NCBI GenBank assembly: GCA_934490165.1
Contig: CAKSTB010000006.1
Location: 52,680-116,679, forward strand
Source of the DNA: an uncultured Ruminiclostridium sp.
GTDB taxonomy: Bacteria > Bacillota > Clostridia > Oscillospirales > Ruminococcaceae
Length of the DNA stretch: 64,000 nt
Direction of reading: 5' to 3'
Shown: positions 1-7,798 of the stretch, piece by piece
How positions within the stretch are numbered: position 1 is the first letter of the stretch
Layout: each line of letters starts with the position of its first letter
The notes under the pieces: generated by a model
Told to the model about the DNA's origin: nothing
Database searches by the model: none
Seen by the model: only the letters and a program-made list of their open reading frames with translations
Position numbers and translations under genes: made by a program

Positions 1-159
1 TCAAATAAATTGCACCAGGATATTTATGAACATCCTTATAGAATATGCTTGAAATATTCTAAATATATTCTACCACACTATTCAACACTTTTCAACAAGC
101 CGTCTAAAAAATTAAATATACAAATCGTACAAAAATATTATAAAATCCACACAACATAT

Positions 160-480
160 GTCTCTGCTTTTGCAAAAAGTATAATGAATTCCAATCTTCT
201 CCATTATCATACCGACTACCTGCTCGGCTATCGTACCTACACAGTCAACCGTAATATCCGCATAACGGTTATAATACTTCCTCACGCTCGGAATTATCTC
301 CGCTACCATTTCACCGGAACGGCAGGCAATACAGCGCGATTTATATTCGTAAGCTGGCGGATAAACTCCTGCTCGTCCACTCTCAGATATACGCATATAC
401 CATTTTCTCTCAGGTGCTTCATACCCGCGGCTGAGATTACAGCAGAACCGCCCGTTGCTATAACTGCTTTTTGGTCATTG
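160..480 (-). pseudogene. aroK: shikimate kinase remnant (frameshifted, N-terminus lost)
   Basis: Reading the minus strand from about 475 gives QKAVIATGGSAVISAAG followed by HLRENGICVYLRVDEQEF, which matches the shikimate kinase core (ATGGS and the following strand, then a 'vYL.v..eel..Rl' segment). Near 310-340 the reading continues only in another frame, giving RKYYNRYADITVDC, the family's 'R..yY..yADi.vd' C-terminal block. The P-loop half is missing and a stop lies upstream. I read this as a dead aroK with at least one frameshift and a 5' truncation. The family call is by motif recognition only. Confidence 0.7.
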
Positions 481-603
481 ACAGCAGAGCCCGCTCCTCA
501 GCTATCAGCTATACCATGAACAGGAAAACGTAAGCCGAACCAAAAAATTACAAAAAAACAGAACATATAATTCAATGTCGCACCCCAAAACGAATAATCT
601 CAA

Positions 604-1074
604 TCACCCTTTAAACTTCGATTTTTCATAATTATACGGTATGCTCGTTCCTACAACAACATCCTCAATCTTTTCTATGATCAGCCAGTCGTCCATATTG
701 CCCTGATGGTCAAAGGCGAGAGGTGATATTGCTTCAACGTTTTCAAACTCCGTAAGGCAAAGGCATTTCTTATGCCAGCGTGCTACTTGCTTTTCAGATA
801 GGTTAAGCTTTTCCCGATTGTCGAAAAAAACTTTTGCAATCTCTTCATCGGACAGCTTTACAAAATTCTTAACCTCTTTGACAACGGCAGTTGCTGTTAT
901 AGAAGCACTCCCCTTTTCCATAAAGTAAAGACGCTCCCCGGCAAAAACACGACTGTGAGGGATTTTTCTTCCCGCCGCACCGCGCACGACCATTGTTTTT
1001 GTTCCTGCGAAAATTTTGTCAAGCTCTTTTTCGCCCTTTTTTCCTGCATTATCGCAATAAACCAAATGCACCAT
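604..1074 (-). CDS. conserved hypothetical protein (156 aa)
   Basis: I do not recognise this protein with certainty. It is a compact, soluble, mixed alpha/beta protein of 156 residues without membrane segments or signal peptide. The N-terminal half (a strand, then FAGTKTMVVRGAAGRKIPHS, then RLYFMEKG) has the look of a small PUA/ASCH-like beta barrel, but this is only an impression. It is the last of four genes running in the same direction (flavodoxin, zinc-ribbon protein, SAP-domain protein, this one) with gaps of about 20 bp, so it is probably cotranscribed with them. Confidence 0.6.
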   Translation of the reverse strand: MVHLVYCDNAGKKGEKELDKIFAGTKTMVVRGAAGRKIPHSRVFAGERLYFMEKGSASITATAVVKEVKNFVKLSDEEIAKVFFDNREKLNLSEKQVARWHKKCLCLTEFENVEAISPLAFDHQGNMDDWLIIEKIEDVVVGTSIPYNYEKSKFKG

Positions 1075-1097
1075 TTCAATATCCCCCTGTTTTCTGT

Positions 1098-1697
1098 TCA
1101 GCCCTGTGGAATTTTTAAATCTAAAGCGATGAGATCGGAGCGTTCATACCGATGATGCCCCGCCAGGCTCTTTTTGTAGTTCCAACATATAATTGCTTCA
1201 TTTAAGCTTTTTCCGCTGTTGTCCGCGAAGAAATCGCGAATGTATGTATTGTACTCAAACTGTTTGTCGATAGCTGTTTTCCCATGCTTCTTTTCATTCA
1301 AGATGCGATAATATGCCTGAACCGCATCGGCATATGTCTTTCCTGCGTTTGCTTTCAGCCATTTCTGAAACATAACATTGAACGAAAAGCTTTTCCCGAT
1401 TTTTTCGAGGAAAAACGCTCTGTGCTTTTCGGAGCAGACGATATTCTCCTCTATGATCATGTCTTCGGTAATTGCACCGATATTTACGATCGGTTTTCTT
1501 TTGGCAGAGGATTTCAATACTTCTCCCGTGTCAAGAAAGCGAGCAATTCTGTCCGTAAGCTCCGATTTACTGCCTGAAGCAGGCAGCCCGTTTTCTCTGC
1601 AAAAGTCGATCAATTCCTGTTTGAGATAATAAAAACTGCGGAAATCGGCTGCGTCTGTTCTTTTATTTAATTCCGGTCGTTTATTCATCTGAGGCAT
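1098..1697 (-). CDS. SAP domain-containing protein (DUF6434-like)
   Basis: The 199-aa protein carries an N-terminal SAP-type helix-turn-helix at residues about 22-55 (YYLKQELIDFCRENGLPASG, then KSELTDRIARFL), a fold that usually binds nucleic acid. The rest is an alpha-helical region with the conserved-looking WLKANAGKTYADAVQAYYRI and FEYNTYIRDFFADN segments, which I associate with the DUF6434 family of small SAP proteins. Its job is unknown. It sits 12 bp downstream of the zinc-ribbon gene in the same operon. Confidence 0.75.
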   Translation of the reverse strand: MPQMNKRPELNKRTDAADFRSFYYLKQELIDFCRENGLPASGSKSELTDRIARFLDTGEVLKSSAKRKPIVNIGAITEDMIIEENIVCSEKHRAFFLEKIGKSFSFNVMFQKWLKANAGKTYADAVQAYYRILNEKKHGKTAIDKQFEYNTYIRDFFADNSGKSLNEAIICWNYKKSLAGHHRYERSDLIALDLKIPQG

Positions 1698-1709
1698 AAA
1701 TTTGCTCCC

Positions 1710-1928
1710 TTATTTGTATTGAAGCACAAGCATACTGCACTCATCACAGCAACAGGCTTCCACGCTTGTACGACCGCCGACCTTCTGCCCGGTGATCTTC
1801 ACAAAGCCGTCTGTGTTTTTTGCGTTTTCAAAGGCGCTTGGTATTTTGCTCGCAAAGCTGAAAGCACCGTCCTTACTGCTGAACAAATAGCCGTTTCTCA
1901 TTTCCCTTCCGCATTTCGGACACTTCAT
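1710..1928 (-). CDS. small zinc-ribbon protein (DUF6487-like)
   Basis: This 72-aa protein starts with CPKCGREMRNGYLFSS and ends with EACCCDECSMLVLQY, so it has a CxxC knuckle at each end that can bind one zinc ion, with a short beta region between. The pattern resembles small PF20097/DUF6487-type proteins; the function is unknown. The start at 1928 is chosen because a GGAGGG ribosome site lies about 7 bases upstream; a longer reading to 1967 would overlap the flavodoxin gene and lacks such a site. Confidence 0.75.
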   Translation of the reverse strand: MKCPKCGREMRNGYLFSSKDGAFSFASKIPSAFENAKNTDGFVKITGQKVGGRTSVEACCCDECSMLVLQYK

Positions 1929-1948
1929 AATCAAACCCTCCGTTCTTA

Positions 1949-2452
1949 TTACTCTGCATTGTACCAATTGAGTACTGACAATAAATTCTCTGCCTTGACC
2001 CGATCTCCGCCGTGGAACATCATATCAAGCATATCATCTTCCTCGGGCGTTCGGTCTTTCTTTTCGGCTAGACCCTTGCCCACCGTTTTGACCATCAACT
2101 CCATCATTGGACGATATATGCCGTGCAGCTTTTTGACATCAAAATTGCCTTGCAGGGTAAACACAGGAATTTTGGCGGGAATTGCAGTCTTCTCCCGCAC
2201 GTTTTCTGTTTGTGTCCCGGTCTGTCCCATGCCCACACCGCAGACTGCGCGCACGTTGTATCGCTTTGCCGCCGCGGCATAGCCCTTGACCGAGCCTGCC
2301 ATAATCCAGCCCAGATAGATAATATCCGCCCCTGCCTTTACAGTCTTTTTGGCTTCGGTAAGGGAGTACACCGGAAGTCCGGTTTTCTTAGCCAACAGCT
2401 CGGCATAATGCCGCGTACTGCCGGTATTTGTGGTGTAAATAATCGTGTTCAT
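1949..2452 (-). CDS. flavodoxin domain protein
   Basis: The 167-aa protein begins with the flavodoxin phosphate-binding loop (IIYTTNTGSTRHYAELLAKK, the T-x-T-G-S/N-T pattern for FMN) and continues with alternating strands and helices (ADIIYLGWIMAGSVKGY; VCGVGMGQTGTQTENV). Such proteins carry electrons or act as FMN-dependent enzymes in the cytoplasm. The start at 2452 follows a purine-rich AAAGAGG site. It is the first gene of a four-gene operon; a TetR gene lies upstream in the same direction and a terminator-like hairpin sits in the leader. Confidence 0.85.
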   Translation of the reverse strand: MNTIIYTTNTGSTRHYAELLAKKTGLPVYSLTEAKKTVKAGADIIYLGWIMAGSVKGYAAAAKRYNVRAVCGVGMGQTGTQTENVREKTAIPAKIPVFTLQGNFDVKKLHGIYRPMMELMVKTVGKGLAEKKDRTPEEDDMLDMMFHGGDRVKAENLLSVLNWYNAE

Positions 2453-2468
2453 AAAAAAACCTCTTTTC

Positions 2469-2513
2469 AAAAAAAATAACGCGGTGCATGATCGGTTTTA
2501 CGATCAGCACTGC
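2469..2513 (-). terminator. terminator-like hairpin in the leader of the flavodoxin operon
   Basis: On the minus strand the arms GTGC-TGATCG and CGATCA-GCAC pair around a short loop, followed within a few bases by a run of eight T. It ends only about 15 bases before the flavodoxin start, leaving just room for the ribosome site. It would stop read-through from tetR, or act as an attenuator. Confidence 0.65.
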
Positions 2514-2593
2514 GTCTTAGCGTCCGGCTATTTGGTTTCAATAATAAAATTCTTGGCGTTGATAACACAATAGTGTTTGCATTTGCTCCGCTT

Positions 2594-2612
2594 ATCGGGT
2601 ATAAAACCCGAT
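2594..2612 (-). terminator. possible hairpin after tetR
   Basis: Arms ATCGGGT and ACCCGAT with a 5-base loop lie about 20 bases after the tetR stop. There is no clear T-run, so termination here is uncertain. Confidence 0.3.
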
Positions 2613-2632
2613 GCGGTTATTCGGGATACTGT

Positions 2633-3262
2633 TCATCGTGATATTTCCGGCTTTTTGTACTCGGATTCAATTTTGGCGATGAAGCGGTCTATATGTCTGC
2701 ACAACATCTGCGCAACGCTTTCTTTGTCGCCTGCTCCGTCATAAATGCTGTAAAGCAGAAATATAGGTCCGTAAAATTCGAGTGCCAACTGCATAGCGGA
2801 CTCGTCGGAGCTTGTCAGTTTTCGGAAAATTGCCGCCATATACCCGATAGACCCTGTCGCGAGATAATCCTGATATAGCTGTGCGAGCGTCGGATCACGA
2901 TATTGCTCCAAAGTCAGCATTTTTCGAAAATCCGACGGAAACCGCTCTTTCGTCCAGTGATCAAACTGTGCCGTGCCGTATGCACGGATCTTTTCGATCG
3001 GAATACGCAGATAAGCCTCCTCAAAGCCGTCCGTCTTTGTTTTGGGCATATTATATTCTTCGGCACGCTCGCTGTCAGCTTGGTTCATTCGCGCCACGAT
3101 ACTGTCCAATATTTCCTGCTTGCTTGTGTAGTGCTTGTACAAAGCCCCTTTTGTAATTCCGAGCTGCTTTGCAATGTCGCTCATAGATGTACCCGAATAA
3201 CCGCTCTGTGCAAATAATTTAAGCGCCGCTTCTAAGATGCGCTCTTTTGTATCACCTGCCAT
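2633..3262 (-). CDS. TetR/AcrR family transcriptional regulator
   Basis: The 209-aa protein has the TetR N-terminal helix-turn-helix (residues about 5-50: ERILEAALKLFAQSGYSGTS, then ITKGALYKHYTSKQEIL) and a helical ligand-binding C-terminal domain. It is the likely autorepressor of its own gene: a consensus promoter with an inverted repeat just after the -10 box lies upstream. The genes downstream (flavodoxin operon) are the natural further targets. An AGAGGTG ribosome site precedes the start. Confidence 0.9.
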   Translation of the reverse strand: MAGDTKERILEAALKLFAQSGYSGTSMSDIAKQLGITKGALYKHYTSKQEILDSIVARMNQADSERAEEYNMPKTKTDGFEEAYLRIPIEKIRAYGTAQFDHWTKERFPSDFRKMLTLEQYRDPTLAQLYQDYLATGSIGYMAAIFRKLTSSDESAMQLALEFYGPIFLLYSIYDGAGDKESVAQMLCRHIDRFIAKIESEYKKPEISR

Positions 3263-3282
3263 AACTTCACCTCTTTGTTTCG

Positions 3283-3298
3283 GTAACCGTTCGGTTAC
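3283..3298. promoter_or_regulatory. inverted-repeat operator, probably for the TetR regulator
   Basis: GTAACCG and CGGTTAC form perfect 7-base arms separated by two bases. The site lies directly downstream of the -10 box of the tetR promoter, where a bound TetR dimer would block transcription. Binding is inferred from position and symmetry. Confidence 0.75.
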
Positions 3299-3302
3299 TT
3301 AT

Positions 3303-3331
3303 ATTATAACAGCAGAATAACCGCTTGTCAA
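3303..3331 (-). promoter_or_regulatory. consensus sigma-A promoter of tetR
   Basis: Read on the minus strand: TTGACA (3326-3331), a 17-base spacer, TATAAT (3303-3308). Both boxes match the consensus exactly. Confidence 0.85.
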
Positions 3332-3468
3332 GTTTTTTTATTATTTTCGGATAATTTAAGCATTATAAATGTCCGGGCTCTTTTCATCTCTAGTTTTTTA
3401 CAGAAAAGTGTTGCACTCGACTTAATGATCTGTTAATTGAAAAATTTTACAAGAAATTTCAAAATTAT

Positions 3469-3494
3469 TGTAAGATTTTCGCCGCTAATACGTT
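3469..3494 (+). promoter_or_regulatory. candidate ECF-sigma promoter (autoregulation)
   Basis: TGTAAG, 16 bases, CGTT. The stretch TGTAAGATTTT followed by GCC and ATACGTT is repeated almost exactly at 4928-4953 before the secreted-protein gene. An AAC/AAG-type -35 with a CGT -10 at 16 bases is typical for ECF sigma factors, and the next gene downstream encodes one. Confidence 0.65.
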
Positions 3495-3594
3495 ATTATA
3501 TATGAAAGGATAAATTTCACGCCGCAACTAACGCAGAAATATACGGTAAAATTATGATATATGGAAATTATTTCGGATTTTTCATAACTTATTG

Positions 3595-3623
3595 TTGACA
3601 ATTCCTATAACTGTTGATAAAAT
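3595..3623 (+). promoter_or_regulatory. sigma-A promoter of the ECF sigma operon
   Basis: TTGACA (3595-3600), 17 bases, TAAAAT (3618-3623), ending 57 bases before the GTG start of the sigma gene. With the upstream ECF-type site this gives a basal and an autoregulated promoter in the same 380-bp gap between tetR and the sigma gene. Confidence 0.75.
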
Positions 3624-3679
3624 TAAAATGATACAAATATTATATTCATCATCTGAATTCTCACAGGGGAGGAATAGTT

Positions 3680-4222
3680 GTGCTTTCCGTATATCTGTCA
3701 ATGGTCGGCACAGATGAAGAAAAGGATATCGTCACACGGCTTTATGATACATATAAATCATATCTTTACACCATAAGTGTGTCCATACTTCATAATCGTG
3801 CAGATGCAGAAGACGCTGTACATGAAACATTTGTCCGTATAATCAAAAATCTTTCAAAGATAAAAGACGTTGAATCGCCGCAAACCAAGGGCTTTTTAGC
3901 AATCATAGCACGCAATATCTGTTTTGATATGCTAAGAAAAAGCAGTCACGAGGCTTTATATGATGATTGCGACCTGAACGAATATACCTCCGCTGATACA
4001 GCCAGGGAGATCGAGATAAAGCTTGACTGTGAAACCGTGATAAAAAATATAAGCGAACTCTCGCCGACACTTAAAAATATAGCTACCTTATATTTCGTTA
4101 TGCAATATTCCGCGGCAGAAATAGGCGAAATCCTGAATTTAAGTGATTCAGCTGTTTATTCGGCTATCTCGCGTGCAAGAAAAACTCTTATCAAAAAACA
4201 AGGAGAAAATACCAATGAATGA
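3680..4222 (+). CDS. ECF RNA polymerase sigma factor
   Basis: The 180-aa protein has region 2 (residues about 18-85: RLYDTYKSYLYTISVSILHN, then DAEDAVHETFVRIIKNL) and region 4 (about 120-175: SPTLKNIATLYFVMQYSAAE and a helix-turn-helix ending SDSAVYSAISRARKTLIKK) and lacks regions 1 and 3, as ECF sigma factors do. The start is GTG at 3680, supported by a GGGGAGG site. The stop overlaps the anti-sigma start by 8 bases, so the two are translationally coupled. The signal it responds to is not visible. Confidence 0.9.
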   Translation: MLSVYLSMVGTDEEKDIVTRLYDTYKSYLYTISVSILHNRADAEDAVHETFVRIIKNLSKIKDVESPQTKGFLAIIARNICFDMLRKSSHEALYDDCDLNEYTSADTAREIEIKLDCETVIKNISELSPTLKNIATLYFVMQYSAAEIGEILNLSDSAVYSAISRARKTLIKKQGENTNE

Positions 4223-4907
4223 AGACATCATAATAGCTCAGGCACTTAAAAACGTACTCCTATCCGATATAGAAGCTTATGACAGATTGCCTCAATACAA
4301 AGTTCCGCATAGGCTCGACCGCAGGATATCAAAGCTGATAGCAGACATCGGTCAGCCGATCAAAAAGGAAAAACGCAAGCCCATACCTTTAAAACGCCGT
4401 CTGCTCATAGCCGCAATAATAGTGATCGTTATGGCAATAATCACCGGCGGAATCACAGTCATAACCCGTAACCTCGGTATGTTCACAGTAAAGCAGTATG
4501 ATATTTTCTCTATAATGACCATCGAAGATACAAAGGATGGGTCGATAGCGTTTACCGAAAAATACCGCCTTGTAATGGACCTCTCTCAATATGCAAAAGA
4601 CATTATAGGCGATACCGTACATACGTACGCTGTGCGCTATTCAAATGAAACAAACGAACAGCAAATTATTTTTTCACAAACACCAAAAAATGCGTATTGG
4701 GCAGCACGACTCAATACAGAAAATGCTATAACATATCCCGAACTGATTGAAATCGGTAACAATAAAAATGCCGTCTATTTTGAAACCTACAAGCATGAAA
4801 AAGTGCTTATCTGGAAAATGGGTGATTCTATAATACAACTTATCGCATACGGATTTAGTAAAAATAAACTAATTGAGCTATCAAAATCAGTGCAAAAAGT
4901 AGAATAA
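4215..4907 (+). CDS. probable anti-sigma factor, membrane-anchored (DUF4367-like)
   Basis: The 230-aa protein has a cytoplasmic N-terminal part of about 65 residues, a positively charged stretch (KKEKRKPIPLKRR), one membrane helix at about 69-90 and an extracellular C-terminal domain of about 140 residues resembling DUF4367. This is the usual layout of anti-sigma factors coupled to ECF genes. There is no zinc-binding HxxxCxxC motif. The start at 4215 follows an AGGAG site and lies inside the end of the sigma gene. The anti-sigma role is inferred from the gene pair and topology. Confidence 0.75.
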   Translation: MNEDIIIAQALKNVLLSDIEAYDRLPQYKVPHRLDRRISKLIADIGQPIKKEKRKPIPLKRRLLIAAIIVIVMAIITGGITVITRNLGMFTVKQYDIFSIMTIEDTKDGSIAFTEKYRLVMDLSQYAKDIIGDTVHTYAVRYSNETNEQQIIFSQTPKNAYWAARLNTENAITYPELIEIGNNKNAVYFETYKHEKVLIWKMGDSIIQLIAYGFSKNKLIELSKSVQKVE

Positions 4908-4927
4908 TAGTTTTTTGTAAATTTTTA

Positions 4928-4953
4928 TGTAAGATTTTTGCCTTTCATACGTT
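4928..4953 (+). promoter_or_regulatory. candidate ECF-sigma promoter of the secreted-protein gene
   Basis: TGTAAG (4928-4933), 16 bases, CGTT (4950-4953). It matches the site at 3469-3494 at about 20 of the 26 positions, with identical spacing, and ends 52 bases before the ATG at 5006. It makes that gene the best candidate target of the sigma factor encoded next to it. Confidence 0.65.
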
Positions 4954-5005
4954 CTGTTATTAGAGAGGTAACTCTCTGATATTAAAATTCAAGGAGAATA
5001 AGCGT

Positions 5006-5413
5006 ATGAAAAAAATTATATCCGTCCTTTTGGTTGTATGCATCATGATGGGCATCTGCGTTACAGCCTCGGCAGCCACTGTAGATACCTGTGATCTCAG
5101 TTCGGCAACGAAAACCTGCATCCTGACGATCTCGTCGGGCAGAGCTGATTTTACAAGCACGTTTTACAGCACGGACACTTCGATCAAATGTGTCAGGATC
5201 GACCAGACTTTTGAAAAGCACTCATTCCTATGGTTCTGGGACTCACTGGGCAAATGGAACTTGACAACGTATGACAATTCGACAGTATATTCAAATGCGA
5301 AGAGAGGGCTTACAAGCGGTACATACAGAGTTAAGTCTGATTTTACAGTCACTTATAAAAACGGTAATAAAGAAACCGTTACAATCTACAGTAACGAACA
5401 GAAAATAGCATGA
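5006..5413 (+). CDS. small secreted protein, likely ECF-sigma target
   Basis: The 135-aa protein has a clear signal peptide (KK, a hydrophobic core ILLVVCIMMGICVTA-like, cleavage near ASA-AT at about residue 24). The mature part is about 110 residues, beta-rich, with cysteines at CDLSSATKTC and CVRI. I recognise no family with confidence. An AAGGAG site precedes the start. Its promoter shares a motif with that of the adjacent sigma/anti-sigma operon, and a strong bidirectional terminator follows. It could be the exported effector or sensor of that system. Confidence 0.75.
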   Translation: MKKIISVLLVVCIMMGICVTASAATVDTCDLSSATKTCILTISSGRADFTSTFYSTDTSIKCVRIDQTFEKHSFLWFWDSLGKWNLTTYDNSTVYSNAKRGLTSGTYRVKSDFTVTYKNGNKETVTIYSNEQKIA

Positions 5414-5416
5414 CAT

Positions 5417-5456
5417 AAAACAGTGCACAGCAGAGTATCCGCTGTGCACTGTTTTT
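5417..5456. terminator. bidirectional terminator
   Basis: Arms ACAGTGCACAGC (5420-5431) and GCTGTGCACTGT (5441-5452), 9-base loop, A-run on one side and T-run on the other. It serves the secreted-protein gene and, on the minus strand, rfbB, whose stop codon lies within it. Confidence 0.85.
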
Positions 5457-6426
5457 ATATATCACTATCCCACTGATTTTTGTTTTGCTTGTACCACTCA
5501 ACTGTGAGGCGCAGTCCGTCGTCAAATCCGACAAGAGGCTTCCAGCCAAGCTCGTTGCGTATCTTTGAACTGTCAACGCAATAGCGCCTGTCATGACCTT
5601 TTCTGTCAGTAACAAGTCTTATAAGCGAGCTGTCCTTTTCCAAAAGGGAAAGTATCCGCTTTACCGTATCAATGTTTCTCTTCTCTTCCCCACCGCTGAT
5701 ATTGTATATTTCACCGTTTTTACCTTGGTGTATTATCATATCGACAGCTCTGCAATGATCCTCAACATACAGCCAATCCCTTATGTTACTTCCGTCACCG
5801 TATACAGGCAGAGGTAAGCCTTTAATTGCATTCACCGTCATTAGCGGTATCAGCTTTTCAATGTGTTGATACGGGCCGTAATTATTTGTACAGCGCGAGA
5901 TTGTCACCGTCAGCCCGTATGTGCGATGATATGCCAGTACCAACAGATCTGCCGCGGCTTTAGATGCAGAATATGGATTTGACGGGCACAGCTGTGCATT
6001 TTCGGTGCAGGATATGCCCCTATCTGCCGCTGTATCACCGTATACCTCATCGGTCGATATTTGATGGAAATGCGGTGTATTATGCTTCACACACGCGTCT
6101 GCAAGCACCTGTGTACCGATGAGATTAGTTTCGGTAAATAGCAATGGTGATGTTATTGAGCGGTCTACATGGCTCTCAGCCGCAAAATTAACCACAATAT
6201 CAGGCTTTTCTTCGCTGAACACCATATCCACTGCCGACCTGTCCGTTATATCGGCTTTTATAAATCTGAACCGCGATAAGCTCATCACGGGTTTCAGCGT
6301 ATTTATATTTCCTGCATAAGTAAGGCTGTCAAGGCAGACAATGCGGTAATCGGGATACTTTTTCATCATGTAGAATATAAAATTACTTCCGATAAAGCCT
6401 GCTCCGCCGGTAATAAGCAGTGTCAT
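5455..6426 (-). CDS. rfbB: dTDP-glucose 4,6-dehydratase
   Basis: The 323-aa short-chain dehydrogenase/epimerase-type enzyme shows the NAD-binding GGAGFIGSNF at residues 7-16, the catalytic TDEVYGD block near 120 and YSASKAAAD (Tyr-x3-Lys) near 150. It converts dTDP-glucose to dTDP-4-keto-6-deoxyglucose for cell-surface sugars such as rhamnose. At 323 residues it is somewhat shorter than many homologues. No other rfb gene is nearby; the next gene upstream is glf, also a surface-sugar gene, but with its own terminator. Confidence 0.92.
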   Translation of the reverse strand: MTLLITGGAGFIGSNFIFYMMKKYPDYRIVCLDSLTYAGNINTLKPVMSLSRFRFIKADITDRSAVDMVFSEEKPDIVVNFAAESHVDRSITSPLLFTETNLIGTQVLADACVKHNTPHFHQISTDEVYGDTAADRGISCTENAQLCPSNPYSASKAAADLLVLAYHRTYGLTVTISRCTNNYGPYQHIEKLIPLMTVNAIKGLPLPVYGDGSNIRDWLYVEDHCRAVDMIIHQGKNGEIYNISGGEEKRNIDTVKRILSLLEKDSSLIRLVTDRKGHDRRYCVDSSKIRNELGWKPLVGFDDGLRLTVEWYKQNKNQWDSDI

Positions 6427-6459
6427 TTCTATCCCGCCTTTCGTTGATCAGCTAAATGT

Positions 6460-6488
6460 AGTATAACACATTGCAGGTAAAATGACAA
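6460..6488 (-). promoter_or_regulatory. sigma-A promoter of rfbB
   Basis: On the minus strand TTGTCA (6483-6488), 17 bases, TATACT (6460-6465), about 35 bases before the start. Confidence 0.75.
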
Positions 6489-6490
6489 TA

Positions 6491-6522
6491 TAAAAACGGC
6501 GCAGCCGAAAGACTGCGCCATT
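6491..6522 (-). terminator. terminator after glf
   Basis: Arms GGCGCAG and CTGCGCC with an 8-base loop, followed on the minus strand by GTTTTTATATT. It separates glf from rfbB, overlapping the upstream edge of the rfbB promoter. Confidence 0.8.
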
Positions 6523-6526
6523 CATT

Positions 6527-7633
6527 TTATTCGCCAAATTCGTTTTTAACACTGTCAAGTGCCGCTATGATAACCTTATCCATATCATAGTACTTGTACT
6601 GTCCGAGTCTGCCGCCGAAGATAACGTCCTTGCGTGTATCTGCGAGAGCCTTGTACTTCTCATACAGTGCATTGTTCTTGTCGTTGTTTACGGGATAGTA
6701 CGGCTCAACACCGGGCTTCCACTCTGCGGAATATTCACGGCTGATAACCGTCTTTTCCTGCTTGCCGAACTCAAAGTGCTTATGCTCGATTATTCTCGTA
6801 TAAGGAACTTCTCTGTCGGTGTAATTTACAACCGCGTTGCCCTGGTGGTTTTCTTCGTCAAGCACCTCTGTTTCAAAGCGTACAGAACGGTACTCAAGCG
6901 GACCGTATTCAAATCCGAAGAACTCATCGATCTGACCTGTGTATACAGTCTTGTCGGCAATGTCGGGATTTTCCTTGATAAACTCGAAATAGTCAGTGTC
7001 CGTCTTTACATCAGAGCCTGCGAGCATCTTTTCGATTATCTGTGTGTATCCGCCCATCGGGATACCCTGATAGCGATCGTTAAAATAATTGTTGTCATAG
7101 ATAAATCTGAGCGGAAGACGCTTGATTATGAATGACGGCAGCTCTGTGCAGGGTCTGCCCCACTGCTTCTCGGTATAGCCCTTGATAAGCTTTTCGTAAA
7201 CATCTGTTCCGACAAGCTTAAGCGCCTGTTCTTCAAGGTTTTTGGGCTCTGTTATGCCGAGATCTTCGATCTGCTTTGCGATTACCGCCTTTGCCTCAGC
7301 GGGAGTCTTGATACCCCACATCTTGCTGAATGTGTTCATATTGAACGGCAGGTTATAAAGCTCGTCCTTGTATGACGCAACGGGAGAGTTGATATAGTTG
7401 TTGAACTCTGCAAACTGATTTACATACTCCCATATAGCCTTATCGGAGGTATGGAAAATATGTGCGCCGTACTTGTGTACGTTGATATCCTCCACCTTTT
7501 CGGTGTAGATATTGCCTGCAATGTGGTTGCGCTTGTCGATAACAAGGCACTTCTTGCCTCTCTTGTTAGCTTCGTATGCAAAGACTGCACCGAACAGTCC
7601 CGCACCGACTATAAGATAATCGTAGTGTGACAT
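6527..7633 (-). CDS. glf: UDP-galactopyranose mutase
   Basis: The 368-aa flavoprotein begins with the FAD-binding YLIVGAGLFGAVFAYEANKR and the RNHIAGN block, and has family segments such as HKYGAHIFHTSDKAIWEYVN and YTEKQWGRP. It interconverts UDP-galactopyranose and UDP-galactofuranose in the cytoplasm, supplying galactofuranose for surface polysaccharide. AAGGAG precedes the start. The 165-bp gap upstream shows no clear promoter. Confidence 0.95.
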   Translation of the reverse strand: MSHYDYLIVGAGLFGAVFAYEANKRGKKCLVIDKRNHIAGNIYTEKVEDINVHKYGAHIFHTSDKAIWEYVNQFAEFNNYINSPVASYKDELYNLPFNMNTFSKMWGIKTPAEAKAVIAKQIEDLGITEPKNLEEQALKLVGTDVYEKLIKGYTEKQWGRPCTELPSFIIKRLPLRFIYDNNYFNDRYQGIPMGGYTQIIEKMLAGSDVKTDTDYFEFIKENPDIADKTVYTGQIDEFFGFEYGPLEYRSVRFETEVLDEENHQGNAVVNYTDREVPYTRIIEHKHFEFGKQEKTVISREYSAEWKPGVEPYYPVNNDKNNALYEKYKALADTRKDVIFGGRLGQYKYYDMDKVIIAALDSVKNEFGE

Positions 7634-7798
7634 ATAATACTCCTTTTTGAATAATTTTATTTAGATAAATGTAACATACCGTATTATTATCAAAACACGA
7701 TATATGAATGCGGCAACTACACAATGATATGTGCCCAAAACCCATATCACTTTTCCCGCAAGCTGAAACGTGCACTGCAAAACCCGCAACGCACGTTT

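Noticed and set aside
10..519. A 169-codon plus-strand frame
   Set aside because: It is antisense to the shikimate kinase remnant, which has real motifs; no ribosome site.
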